From positions 4,928 through 68,927 of the forward strand of contig JASGKO010000015.1 in NCBI GenBank assembly GCA_049840595.1: a stretch of DNA of 64,000 nucleotides, written 5' to 3'. How positions within the stretch are numbered: position 1 is the first letter of the stretch; each line of letters starts with the position of its first letter. Position numbers and translations under genes: made by a program. This DNA comes from JASGKO01 sp049840595 (GTDB lineage: Bacteria; Verrucomicrobiota; Verrucomicrobiia; Chthoniobacterales; Chthoniobacteraceae). The notes beneath the pieces were generated by a model. It worked only from the letters and a program-made list of their open reading frames with translations, did not search any database and was not told where the DNA came from. Positions 42,433-51,272 of this stretch are shown piece by piece.

Positions 42433-43152
42433 CTAGTAAGCCGCAGGGGCCCCCGCGGCGGAGTTCGTAAACTGCCCCATCTTCAAATCGCCCGTCTCCG
42501 GCACTCGCACCTTGCTGGCGGAAAATTGTCCCTGCAACCACGCGTCGCCATTCCAATAGACCTCCAACGCATTGGTGGAAGTGGAGACGTCCGTTTCGTT
42601 GATCAGATTGCCATTGCCGATGATGAAGACCGGATCATGCGGGTAATAGGTAAAATCGGTATGCCCCTTGGGTTGGTTCCAGCAGCCCGTCACCGTCTGA
42701 TACACCCCGGCGGCATAGGTGGCATTGCCAATCGCCAGACTGCAATCCCCCGCCGCCGTGCCTCCGGGCGTGGCGAAGCAGTTAAATCCAAAAGCCCCGC
42801 CGCCAAAGGCAAACGAGTAACTGGCATCGGGACCAGTGTAACCCGTATAAGTCATCGCCACCGAATCATAGCCATGAGCCGAGCTGTTGAAGGAAAGCGC
42901 CTGGACGGCGGCGGAAGTGGAAGCCAGCCCAAAGGCCATGGAATCGGCCCCACTGGCATTCGCATTTCGCCCGATCGCGATGGAATTGTTATTGCTCCCA
43001 ATCTGGGCTCCACTACCGGCTTTGAGTCCGCCCACGCTAGCCACGCCTGTGACATTCAAATCGCTAAAACTGCCGCTCTGCGCCAGAGCTTGGGAGTGAA
43101 ACAAAGCGATGCCTGCACCTGCCAGCAAAACCAACCGCGAATATGCTCTCAT
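42433..43152 (-). CDS. Secreted protein with YadA-head-like repeats, first gene of the RHS operon
   Basis: A 239-residue exported protein with a signal peptide ending near ALAQ (residue 25). It has repeats of the trimeric-adhesin head type, NSIAIGRNANASGADSMAFG (about 55-74), then SFAFGGGAFGF and DCSLAIGNATYA. These left-handed parallel beta-roll units are found in YadA-like adhesins, but no membrane anchor is visible here. The C-terminal part (VFIIGNGN, ALEVYWNGDAW) resembles the tail of similar verrucomicrobial proteins. It is 34 bases upstream of the DDYAVxNxGQLK protein and likely heads the toxin operon. Confidence 0.72.
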   Translation of the reverse strand: MRAYSRLVLLAGAGIALFHSQALAQSGSFSDLNVTGVASVGGLKAGSGAQIGSNNNSIAIGRNANASGADSMAFGLASTSAAVQALSFNSSAHGYDSVAMTYTGYTGPDASYSFAFGGGAFGFNCFATPGGTAAGDCSLAIGNATYAAGVYQTVTGCWNQPKGHTDFTYYPHDPVFIIGNGNLINETDVSTSTNALEVYWNGDAWLQGQFSASKVRVPETGDLKMGQFTNSAAGAPAAY

Positions 43153-43393
43153 AGTCAGCGATGAGATAAAAAATCAGGCATGCACACAATATCACATTTG
43201 TAACATCGGCATGACCTCCCGTTCTCTTTTTTCCAAGGTGAAGCAATCGTGCGGTGGATCTACCGCCACTTCATTGAGAGCAAGAGGGGCAATATAATTT
43301 TTGGCGACGGGATATACCATTGACGATATCTCTCCGCACGGCTCTGCCGGGCCGTGGCTATCGCGATTATTCAGAATGAATGACTGAGCGACG

Positions 43394-45951
43394 CTAGAGG
43401 CTGGCGGTGGTATCGACCTTGTATTCCGGATACCGGCTTTGGAGCTTGTTCAGCATCTTGGCGGCGTCGGGGTCGTTGCCGGCTTTTTTGTAGCATATCC
43501 AGGCTTTTTCCATCGCCAGGGGGGTGATGCCGGGATCGTCAAAGACGAGGGAGACGCCGGCGAAGATCTTCGCGGCCTCGTCGTAATGGCTCTGGGCCAT
43601 GGCGATGTCGCCGGCAAGGAGGCGGCCCTCGGCGTTGAGTCGGCCCTCGGGCTGGAGGGTGCAGGCGTCGTCGGAGGATTTCTGCGCGGCGTCGTATTTG
43701 CCGAGGCCGAGCTGGGCCTGGCCGAGGGCGACGAGGCCGCTCGCCTTGGCGAAGCCGCTGGAGGCGCTCTTCAAGTATTCCTGCAGGGTCTTCACGGCGT
43801 CGTCGTTCTTGTGAACGGCGACTTCGCTGCGGCCGAGCATGAGCTGGTCATCGACCTGAATCTCGGAGGGCTGGTCGGCGAGGAGCTTCAGATACTTGAT
43901 CGCGGCGGCGTAATTCTTGCCTTCGTAATATTCGCTGCCCAGCCAGCGGAGCAGCTCCGCGGGGACGTGGCCGGTGCCGCCGCCCGCGAGGTAGCGGTCC
44001 GCTTCCTTCGCGACGGCATCGCGCTGGTTGAGATGGTACTCGGAGAGCATGATGCGCAGGGCGGCGCGCTCGAAGAATTGCGCCTTGTCGAGCTTGCGCG
44101 CCTTGTCGAGCGGCGGGATCGCGTTCTGGTAATCCTTCGCCTCGAAGGCGGCCCAGCCGATCCAGAAATTCGCCTGCGCGGCGGCGCTGGTCTTCGGGTA
44201 TTCCTTGAGGAGCTGGCGGAAGGCCTGGGACATGCCCTGGTTATCCTTCTGCTCGCCGAGGATGAGGCCCTTTTGCTGGAGGGCGAGCTCACGCTCGGGC
44301 GCCTTCGGAAAATTGATGATGACGTAATCGAAATCCTTCAGCGCCTCGGGGAATTTCTTCATCTGCTGATAAGCGATGGCGCGCTGGGAATAGGCGGAGG
44401 CGACGAGACGATTGGTGGGATAGCTCTGGATGAAGCTGTTGAAGGCATCGACCGCGAGGGCCTGCGCATTCGTCTGCACGTAGCACCAGCCGAGCTTGAA
44501 CTCCGCATCGGCCTTCAGGTCGAAGGAGAGATCGGTATTCGCGATCTGCGCATAGACGGGCGCGGCGTTCGTGTAATCCTGCTGCTTGTAGAGCGACTCG
44601 GCCTTGAGGAGGAGGATGCGGTCGCGGCGCTGGGAATCGGGCTTGGTGGCGAGGAAGGCATCGGCCTCTTTCACGACGCCGGGCTTGTCGGCGGTGTAGA
44701 GGGTGACGAGGCGCTCGTATTGCGCATCGAGCGCGTTGCCGGAGCCGGGGTAGGTGCTCATCACCTGCTGGTAAAGATCGAGCGCGAGATCGTAGTTGCC
44801 CAACTGCCGGGCGCTGTTCGCGGCGAGGAGCATCACCTCGGGCCGCTGGTCGTTGCTGAAGGTGCTGGCGGAATCCTGGTAAACCTTCACGAGCTGCTCG
44901 TACTTGCCCGCGGCGTAGAGCACGCGGAGCAGGCCCATTTGCGCGACCGGCTTCCATTCGCCGACGCTCGGGATTTGCAGCGCCTGGTTGAGGAGTTGCG
45001 CGGCCTTGTCAGGCTGCTTGAGATCAACCTCGATCAGGCCCGCCTTGACGAGCGCCTCGGCCTTGATGCTGTCGTCGCCGGTGGTGGCGATGAGCTTGGT
45101 GAACTGCTCGAGCGCGTCGGTCTTGCGCCCGGCGTCGGAATACATGCGGGCGACCGCGAGCAGGCTGGGCTCGCGGAAGGGGTTGTCATCCGTGGTATCG
45201 GCGAGCAACTGGTAAACGGCGCGTGCTTCGATCGGGGACTGCGTGCAGCTTCCAGGCAGCGGGCCTGGAAATAGCGGGCGGCGTTCACCGCCTTCGTCTC
45301 GGTGAGCTGGACGGTGGCCTTGCGATAGAGCGGCAGAGCGTTCGCGTAATCCTTGTTTTGAAAATAAATCTCGCCGAGCCGGTAAGCGGCCGGGCCCACG
45401 TAATCGCCGGTGACGTAGCTGCCGAGCAGGGCGTCGTAATTGGTGCGCGCAGCGTTGAGATTGCCGAGCTGCTGCTGGCAGGCCGCGATCCGGTAGAGCG
45501 CCTCCTGGCGGCCGGGATCGTCGGGATACTGGTCGAGATAGCGCTGATACTCCGGCACCGCGAGATCGTAGCTCTTGCGGACGTAGAGCCCATTGGCGTA
45601 ATCGAGCTGGGCCTGCGCCTGGGTCGCGGGCGAGGCCTGGGCGGGCGCAGGCGTCGAGGCGTCCGGCTCATACGGCGTGGGCGCCGGGGTGGGGATAAGC
45701 TTTGGGGTTGGCACCGGCGTCGGGGCCGGAGTGGATGCGGGCGTATTCACCGGCACGGCCCGGGCGACGGTCGGCTCGGGCGCAGGCTGGACCGGCTCGG
45801 CCCGGCGAACTTCCGGCGTGCTCACGGGAATGGCGGGCCGCACTTCCTGCGCCACGGCGGGCAACGTGGTGCCGAAGATTCCTGCAACCCCGGCTCCAAG
45901 CAACCACTGCGCGCACCACGATCTCCGATCCGACTTCACGGGACGCTTCAT
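43394..45951 (-). CDS. Exported TPR-repeat protein of the ExbB/ExbD operon, one-base frameshift
   Basis: About 852 residues when joined. A signal-like N-terminus (to VAQ, about 35) is followed by a Pro/Ala/Thr-rich stretch of 'TPAPTPVPTP' type (about 60-100). Then come roughly fifteen or more TPR-like helical repeats to the C-terminus (for example AAYRLGEIYFQNKDYANALP and AEFKLGWCYVQTNAQALAVD). TPR arrays mediate protein contacts in the periplasm. The frame breaks near 45,238: one missing base between CLEAARS and PIEARAVYQLLADTTDDN. The start overlaps the exbD stop by four bases. A role in a TonB/Tol-like energised envelope system is inferred from ExbB/ExbD. Confidence 0.83.
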
Positions 45952-46367
45952 TTCGGTTCCTGATGTGCGGTCGCAAAGGCGACGTTCCAGATATTCGCCC
46001 CGCGGCAGATGTTCATCACCCTCATCAAATCGTTGTACTTCAAATTCTCATCCCCGCGCAGAATGACGGCCTGGTCGGGGAAGAGTTTCGACAGGTCGTT
46101 CAGCTTGTCCGCCAGTTCCTGGTCGGCAATCGTCTTGCCGCTGAGCACCACGCTGCCGTCGCCTTTCACGTTCACGACGATCTGGCCGACGTAGGCCTTG
46201 ATCGGCGAGGAATTGCTCGCGCTCGGCAGCTTCACGTCGAGATCGTTTTCACTGAGCGCGAAGTTCCAGGTGACGATGAAGAACACCAGCAACACCAGCA
46301 GAATGTCCACCATGGGAGCAATCTGGAAGGTAAGGGTGGCTGGAGTGGCGCGCGTGCGAAAATTCAT
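45948..46367 (-). CDS. exbD: Biopolymer transport protein ExbD/TolR
   Basis: A 139-residue inner-membrane protein with one N-terminal helix. The essential membrane aspartate is in IAPMVDILLVLLVFFIV (about D20). A periplasmic domain follows with VVNVKGDGSVVLSGK and QAVILRGDENLKYNDLMRVM. It works with ExbB to convert the proton gradient into force on a periplasmic partner. It follows exbB by 15 bases and overlaps the TPR gene, which probably encodes the partner. No TonB gene is next to it. Confidence 0.92.
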   Translation of the reverse strand: MNFRTRATPATLTFQIAPMVDILLVLLVFFIVTWNFALSENDLDVKLPSASNSSPIKAYVGQIVVNVKGDGSVVLSGKTIADQELADKLNDLSKLFPDQAVILRGDENLKYNDLMRVMNICRGANIWNVAFATAHQEPK

Positions 46368-46382
46368 GGCAGGAGCCGCGGG

Positions 46383-47189
46383 CTAAAATTCGTCGTCGAT
46401 GCCGAGGCGGGTGGTTTCCCGGCGCTTGCCGCTCATACTGAGCATGAGCAGGCCGAGAAAATGCGCCGAGGCCATTTCGAGATCCGAAATGAGCCGCTGC
46501 ACGCGACCGCGGAAGAGCGCGTAAAAGGCCGCCGCCGTGATCCCGACCACCAGGCCGGTGGCGGTGGCGATCAGCGCCTCGGAGACCCCGGCGGCGAGAA
46601 GCATGTTGCGCGAGGCGTCCTCCGTCTGCTTCGCCCCCAGCACGCCGAAGGAGTGGATAATGCCCCACACGGTGCCGAAAAGGCCGACCATCGGGGCGAG
46701 CACGGCGATATCGGCCAGATAGGTGATTCGGCTCTGCATGGTCGCGGCGTGATGGGCACCTTCCGTCTCGGCGATTTCACGGACGACCGCAAAATCGGCG
46801 TTCGGGTTCTTGGTGGAAAAATCGAGGGTGCGCTGGGCGACCCGGGCAATCGCTTCACTGTGGCGGCTCGCGATGGCGAGCAGCCCGAGGTAATCCTTTT
46901 TCTTCAAGAGCACATCCGCCGTATTCATGAAGTGGGCCGAGACCATGGCCCCGCGGCGCAGCGTAAAGATGAAGGCCAGCACCAGCGCGACGCCGATCAC
47001 CGACATCAGCGCAAGGGGCACCATCGCCCAGCCGCCAGACTGGATGAGCTCAAGCAGGTTCTTGTCTCCGGCGGCCCCGGCGGTCTGCTGCCCGATGTTC
47101 TGGACGACTGCGGTGGAATCCGCCGCCCGGGCCAGCATGGGCGCGCCAACGGAAACGAGGGCAGCGAGCAAAAAGGTCAATTTTTTCAT
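46383..47189 (-). CDS. exbB: MotA/TolQ/ExbB proton channel protein
   Basis: A 268-residue inner-membrane channel subunit. A cleavable signal (MKKLTFLLAALVSVGAPMLA) and a short periplasmic segment are followed by TM1 (GGWAMVPLALMSVIGVALVLAF, about 52-73), a cytoplasmic domain, and two TM helices with the family signature YLADIAVLAPMVGLFGTVWG and EALIATATGLVVGITAAAF. The pair with exbD is clear. ATG at 47189 is chosen for its signal peptide; an in-frame extension to 47339 has no such features. Confidence 0.93.
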   Translation of the reverse strand: MKKLTFLLAALVSVGAPMLARAADSTAVVQNIGQQTAGAAGDKNLLELIQSGGWAMVPLALMSVIGVALVLAFIFTLRRGAMVSAHFMNTADVLLKKKDYLGLLAIASRHSEAIARVAQRTLDFSTKNPNADFAVVREIAETEGAHHAATMQSRITYLADIAVLAPMVGLFGTVWGIIHSFGVLGAKQTEDASRNMLLAAGVSEALIATATGLVVGITAAAFYALFRGRVQRLISDLEMASAHFLGLLMLSMSGKRRETTRLGIDDEF

Positions 47190-47361
47190 GAAGCGAAGCG
47201 GTATCTTAGAGCTTGGCGAAAAATAGACAAGGGCAGGTTGCATAGGATGGCCGGGGATTGAGACTCCCCATCCGGGCAATTCATTCAATAATTCCGGGCC
47301 GGGTTCACCGCAAAGGCGCGGAGGCGCAGCGGCAGGCATTTATTGAGGCCGGAAGTCGCCC

Positions 47362-48036
47362 CTATTCCAGAAACCACGCGGCCAGGTCGGCGATGCTCAG
47401 TTCATCCAGCCGGTGCACGGCACGATCGGCCATGTGCAGGGACTCGATCGGGTTCGTCGTGGCGACAGCCACCACCCGCATCCCGGCGTTGCGGGCGGCT
47501 TCGATCCCCACGAAGGCATCCTCAAAAACCACACACTTTTGCGGCGAACGACCAATCTTTTCCCCAGCCTTGAGAAAGACATCGGGGGCAGGCTTGCCGT
47601 GGTTCACATCCTCGGAGGTGACGATGCCAGTGAAAAAATCGTGCAGCCCGAGGATCTCCAGCGAGAGATCGATGTTCTCGCGATGCGAGGACGAGCCCAC
47701 CGCACAAGGCACCCCCGCCTCCTGCAATCGAGCGAGCCACTCCCGCACCCCAGGCAGCGGCTCCAGACCACCTTCGCGCACAATGTCCCGATAAAGCGCC
47801 TCCTTGCGCAGCGACAGGCGCTTGATCTCCGCCCCCTCGCTCGTCCAGCCGAGGATCTCGGGAATGATGAACTCGTTTTTCCGGCCAAAGCCGCGCTTGA
47901 AATGATTGACTGGCAGCGACAGACGTTCCTCCGCAGCGAGGCGTTCCCAGCTTTCCTCATGCTGCTTCGAGGAATCGATGACCACGCCGTCCCAATCGAA
48001 AATCGCGCCCCAAGCGGCGCTCAAAGGATTACTCAT
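47362..48036 (-). CDS. HAD-superfamily phosphatase (beta-phosphoglucomutase/pseudouridine-phosphatase-like)
   Basis: A 224-residue cytoplasmic phosphatase or mutase. Motif I FDWDGVVIDSS (nucleophile Asp about 15) is followed by a helical cap with EESWERLAAEERLSLP. Motif II is AVGSSSHRENI, motif III lysine is in NHGKPAPDVFLKAGE, and motif IV is CVVFEDAFVGIEAARNAGM. The subfamily is that of beta-phosphoglucomutase and related sugar-phosphate phosphatases; the substrate is not clear from sequence. ATG at 48036 is the family start; the frame is open further upstream. Confidence 0.88.
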   Translation of the reverse strand: MSNPLSAAWGAIFDWDGVVIDSSKQHEESWERLAAEERLSLPVNHFKRGFGRKNEFIIPEILGWTSEGAEIKRLSLRKEALYRDIVREGGLEPLPGVREWLARLQEAGVPCAVGSSSHRENIDLSLEILGLHDFFTGIVTSEDVNHGKPAPDVFLKAGEKIGRSPQKCVVFEDAFVGIEAARNAGMRVVAVATTNPIESLHMADRAVHRLDELSIADLAAWFLE

Positions 48037-48098
48037 GCGGCACCAATGCCCGAATCCGCCTTTGAATGCAACTCCCGGCACGCTCCCTGGCCGCCCGG

Positions 48099-48611
48099 TC
48101 ACTGCACCCCGGCCAGCCGACGGTAGAACAGCTTCCGCTCGGCGATCTTCCGGTTCACCTCAAAGCCCTGGGCAAGCTGCTCGACCGTCGGTTTCGTGAT
48201 CGAAGAAGTCGGCGCAACCTCTGGAAGCGCGGTGTAGTTGCTGGAGGACGTTCCATCCAGATGCGACATCTTCAACGGACCGGAAGCCTGCACCGAAGAG
48301 GTCGCGGAATCCGCCTGGCTGGCGGTATCGCTGGTGGTCGTGTCACTGGTCGTGGCAGGAAGACTGGTCGAAGCCGACGGATCATCCACCATCGAAGTCA
48401 TCTGCTTGAGATAGGAGACATACATATCCACGATGCCCTGGATCTCACTGTGGTGTTGATTCACGTAGGATCGGACTTCCGCGGAAGTCTGCGCATCCTG
48501 ATTTTTCGTAGCGTTGGCAATGATCTGCTCAATCGCGCTGTCATCTGCCGCATGGCTGGAAGAAAGCAGCCCCAACATGCAAACCCCGAGAAAAAGTGCC
48601 GTACGTTTCAT
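48099..48611 (-). CDS. Small secreted protein of unknown function
   Basis: A 170-residue protein with a clear signal peptide (MKRTALFLGVCMLGLLSSSHA). A helical region (DDSAIEQIIANATKNQDAQT, MYVSYLKQMTSMV) is followed by a Ser/Thr/Asp-rich linker (about 90-125) and a helical tail (VEQLAQGFEVNRKIAERKLF). I recognise no domain. It begins upstream of, and on the same strand as, the HAD gene, 62 bases apart. ATG at 48611 is chosen over an earlier in-frame start because it begins the signal peptide. Confidence 0.7.
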   Translation of the reverse strand: MKRTALFLGVCMLGLLSSSHAADDSAIEQIIANATKNQDAQTSAEVRSYVNQHHSEIQGIVDMYVSYLKQMTSMVDDPSASTSLPATTSDTTTSDTASQADSATSSVQASGPLKMSHLDGTSSSNYTALPEVAPTSSITKPTVEQLAQGFEVNRKIAERKLFYRRLAGVQ

Positions 48612-49139
48612 AGAAAATACCTCAGATATAAGCAGCATAGCTTGAAACAGCTCTCAAACAAGGAATTTGCGCGAAGATCCGCACGCTCACCTGCTGGCTT
48701 CCATAAAACGATCCATTCGCATTTTCATCGCAAGCACACCCTCCGAACGGCACTAGGATTTCAGCCCAAGGCCAGTCAATCCCTGAATGATTCCTAAGGG
48801 GATGCCTAAGGATACCTTAAGTGAAGCCCCCCGGCCTCTTGACTCTCAATCCGGTTTCTGAAACGTTCCCCCCCGTTCATCCATTAACCGCATTCAAATC
48901 ATCTAAAGCCCATAATCTAACCACTTAACTAAACTAAAGCGATGTTGCGTCGCTTCGGCTGCTGATCCAACTCGAAACCGGAAATTTCACGGAACAGGCA
49001 GCGCTGGACACCCCGGATCAGCCCGGGACGTGTCGAAAGCGCTCTTTTCCAGGGACTTTTGGGGACCGCGGGAAAACCGCCCTGGAGCAGAACCACTCGC
49101 CGAAGCAGGACTGGGGTGCGCGGCTCGCAACGCGCACCC
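48612..49139. other. Intergenic region with three CCTAAGG-type boxes
   Basis: 528 bases between divergent genes without a credible protein. CCTAAGG occurs at 48793-48799 and 48805-48811, followed by CCTTAAG at 48815-48821, spaced 12 and 10 bases and so on one face of the helix. A TTGACT lies at 48839. These may be regulator sites for the acyltransferase gene or the small secreted protein. Nothing else is recognised. Confidence 0.4.
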
Positions 49140-51122
49140 ATGTCTCGATTCTCTCGTCTCGCTTCGTTTTTTTCCCAAGTCCAGCCCCACCCGGCTGCAG
49201 CTTATCGACCGGAGATTGATGGTCTGCGGGCGCTCGCCGTGTTGTCCGTCGTGTTTTATCACGCGACGCTCGGCTTTCCGGGCGGATACGTGGGCGTGGA
49301 TGTGTTTTTTGTCATCTCCGGCTACGTCATCACCTCGCTACTTCTGCGCGACCTGCGCGCGGGACGGTTTTCGCTCGCGGCGTTCTGGGAGCGCCGCATC
49401 CGGCGAATCTTTCCTGCACTCAGCGCGATGGTCCTGGCGACGCTGGTGCTGGGCTATTTTCTCCTCCTGCCCGGCGATCTCGTGCGGCTGGGCAAATCCG
49501 CCATCGCGCAGGCGCTGCTGGCGGCAAACATTTACTTTTGGAATGGGGAGGATCGGCTGGCTGGTTATTTTTCCGCCGGCACGGAAAACCGTCCGCTGCT
49601 GCATACCTGGTCGCTGGCCGTGGAAGAGCAGTTCTATCTCTTCTTTCCCTTGATTTTGCTCGCCCTTTTCGCCTTCGAGAAATTTCGCCGTCCCCGCCTC
49701 CTCGGTCTGGTGCTGTTTCTGGGCGGGCTGGCCAGCCTTGCCCTCGCGGTTCACGGAGTAAGCCCTGGGAAGCACTGGGCCTTTTTTCTACTTCCGTCGC
49801 GCGCGTGGGAATTGACGCTCGGTGCATTACTCACCGTCCTGCCCGCCATGGGGGCTTGGCGGGGATTTCGGGAGGCTGCCACGTGGCTGGGACTGGCGGG
49901 AATTCTCCTCCCCACCTGGCTTTACTCGAAGGACACGCCCTTTCCCGGCCTGGCCGCGCTGCCGCCCTGCCTCGGCACGGCACTGGTGATCTGGGCCAAC
50001 TCCCGCCTGGCGGAAAGCAGGATCGTGCCGACTGCGGCGGGCCGGTGGCTGGCGTGGCGGCCGGTGGTGTTCATCGGGCTGATCTCGTATTCGCTCTACC
50101 TCTGGCACTGGCCGGTCCTGTTTTTCGGCAAATACTGGTGGGCCCCGCCCGGGCCGGCCTGGTATTTCCGCGTCGGCCTGCTGGGGTTGTCCGCAGTGCT
50201 GGCGGTGCTTTCCTGGCGTTATTTGGAAATGCCGTTTCGAGAAAAACGGCTGGCCCCATCGCGCGCCGCCATTTTCCGTTTCGCGGCTGCGGCGACCCTG
50301 CTTACCCTGCTGCTGAGCGCGGTGCTTTCCGGGGGATTTCCGAAACGCTTTCCAGAAATCGTGGTCCAGAATGATCAGGCGCGATGGGATCACCTCCCCC
50401 GAAATATTCTCTCCATGGACGCGGAGGATATTCAGCAAAATCGACTGTACCCATTAGGAGCCGACCGCGCGGAAAAAGCCCCGAAAATTCTACTCTGGGG
50501 CGACAGTCATGCCTGGCATGCCATCCCAGCCATGGATGCCTTTTGCCGTGAAATGGGGGTGCCGGGCGTCGCCGCGATTCATGCCCTAACCGCCCCGCTG
50601 CTAAACTTCACCCCTGCCTTTTCCAACGCGATCGTGGACTATGTCAAACGGTGCCACATCCCCTGTGTCCTGATTGCCGCACGGTGGGAATTATATCAGG
50701 AACAGGATGCCCCCCTGCTGGAAAAAGACCTGCCCGCCACCATCCGCGCCCTGCGGGATGCCGGCTGCGAGGTCTGGGTCCTGCAGGATGTGCCGAATGT
50801 GACCGGGAAGGTTGCCGACGCGCCCTGGGCGATGATCTGGGAGTCCCGGCTGAAACGGACCGATGAAAGCTGGCATCAAACCGTCGCCGAGCATTATCGG
50901 AAAAACTCGGTTCTCTACCGTCTGGCCGGGGAAAAGCTTCCGGCGACTTTTATTGATCCCGCCCCACAGCTACTTGAACCCGACGGCGAACATTACCGCG
51001 CCGACCTTGAAGGGGTTTCCATCTACTTCGACAACGACCACCTGACTAATAGCGCCTCACGCGCGCTCCTGCTCCCGCTCTTCCGGGAACAACTCGCCGC
51101 GAAGCTGAAGGCGGCAAATTAG
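49140..51122 (+). CDS. OafA/YrhL-type acyltransferase with C-terminal SGNH domain
   Basis: A 660-residue membrane protein that O-acetylates surface glycans. The acyltransferase-3 domain (about 20-380, ten or so TM helices) begins YRPEIDGLRALAVLSVVFYH and has GGYVGVDVFFVISGYVITSL, FWERRIRRIFPAL and HTWSLAVEEQFYLFFPL. A periplasmic SGNH hydrolase-like domain (about 440-650) has the Ser block ILLWGDSHAWH and the C-terminal DNDHLT with the Asp/His pair. This fused layout is that of LPS or peptidoglycan O-acetyltransferases. It stands alone, without an adjacent glycan cluster. ATG at 49140; an upstream in-frame start is not conserved. Confidence 0.92.
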   Translation: MSRFSRLASFFSQVQPHPAAAYRPEIDGLRALAVLSVVFYHATLGFPGGYVGVDVFFVISGYVITSLLLRDLRAGRFSLAAFWERRIRRIFPALSAMVLATLVLGYFLLLPGDLVRLGKSAIAQALLAANIYFWNGEDRLAGYFSAGTENRPLLHTWSLAVEEQFYLFFPLILLALFAFEKFRRPRLLGLVLFLGGLASLALAVHGVSPGKHWAFFLLPSRAWELTLGALLTVLPAMGAWRGFREAATWLGLAGILLPTWLYSKDTPFPGLAALPPCLGTALVIWANSRLAESRIVPTAAGRWLAWRPVVFIGLISYSLYLWHWPVLFFGKYWWAPPGPAWYFRVGLLGLSAVLAVLSWRYLEMPFREKRLAPSRAAIFRFAAAATLLTLLLSAVLSGGFPKRFPEIVVQNDQARWDHLPRNILSMDAEDIQQNRLYPLGADRAEKAPKILLWGDSHAWHAIPAMDAFCREMGVPGVAAIHALTAPLLNFTPAFSNAIVDYVKRCHIPCVLIAARWELYQEQDAPLLEKDLPATIRALRDAGCEVWVLQDVPNVTGKVADAPWAMIWESRLKRTDESWHQTVAEHYRKNSVLYRLAGEKLPATFIDPAPQLLEPDGEHYRADLEGVSIYFDNDHLTNSASRALLLPLFREQLAAKLKAAN

Positions 51123-51233
51123 ACCGGGGCACGAATTGATGGTCCCGAAATCCGTCTTCGCGCAAGCTTCCCCCCAGGGTTTCCTCATCTGCGTTTTCAT
51201 GTGGGTCTTGCTTGGTTTTGACCCCAACCCCAC

Positions 51234-51272
51234 TGTCCGTCAATTCAGGGCAAGCCCATTGTGCCCCCTTTT
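51234..51272. repeat. 39-base dispersed repeat, copy B
   Basis: Begins TGTCCGTCAATTCAGGGCAA and ends TGCCCCCTTTT. It shares 35 of 39 bases with 34748-34786 in the same orientation. Its right end overlaps the stop codon of the CarboxypepD_reg-like gene at 51271 and marks the edge of the AT-rich island. A shorter match, TGCCCCCTTTT, recurs at about 52568, just upstream of the RHS tip fragment. Confidence 0.7.

Noticed and set aside
43439..45274. Plus-strand frame of 611 codons opposite the TPR gene
   Set aside because: Leu/Glu/Gly-rich reading produced by the complementary strand of TPR repeats.
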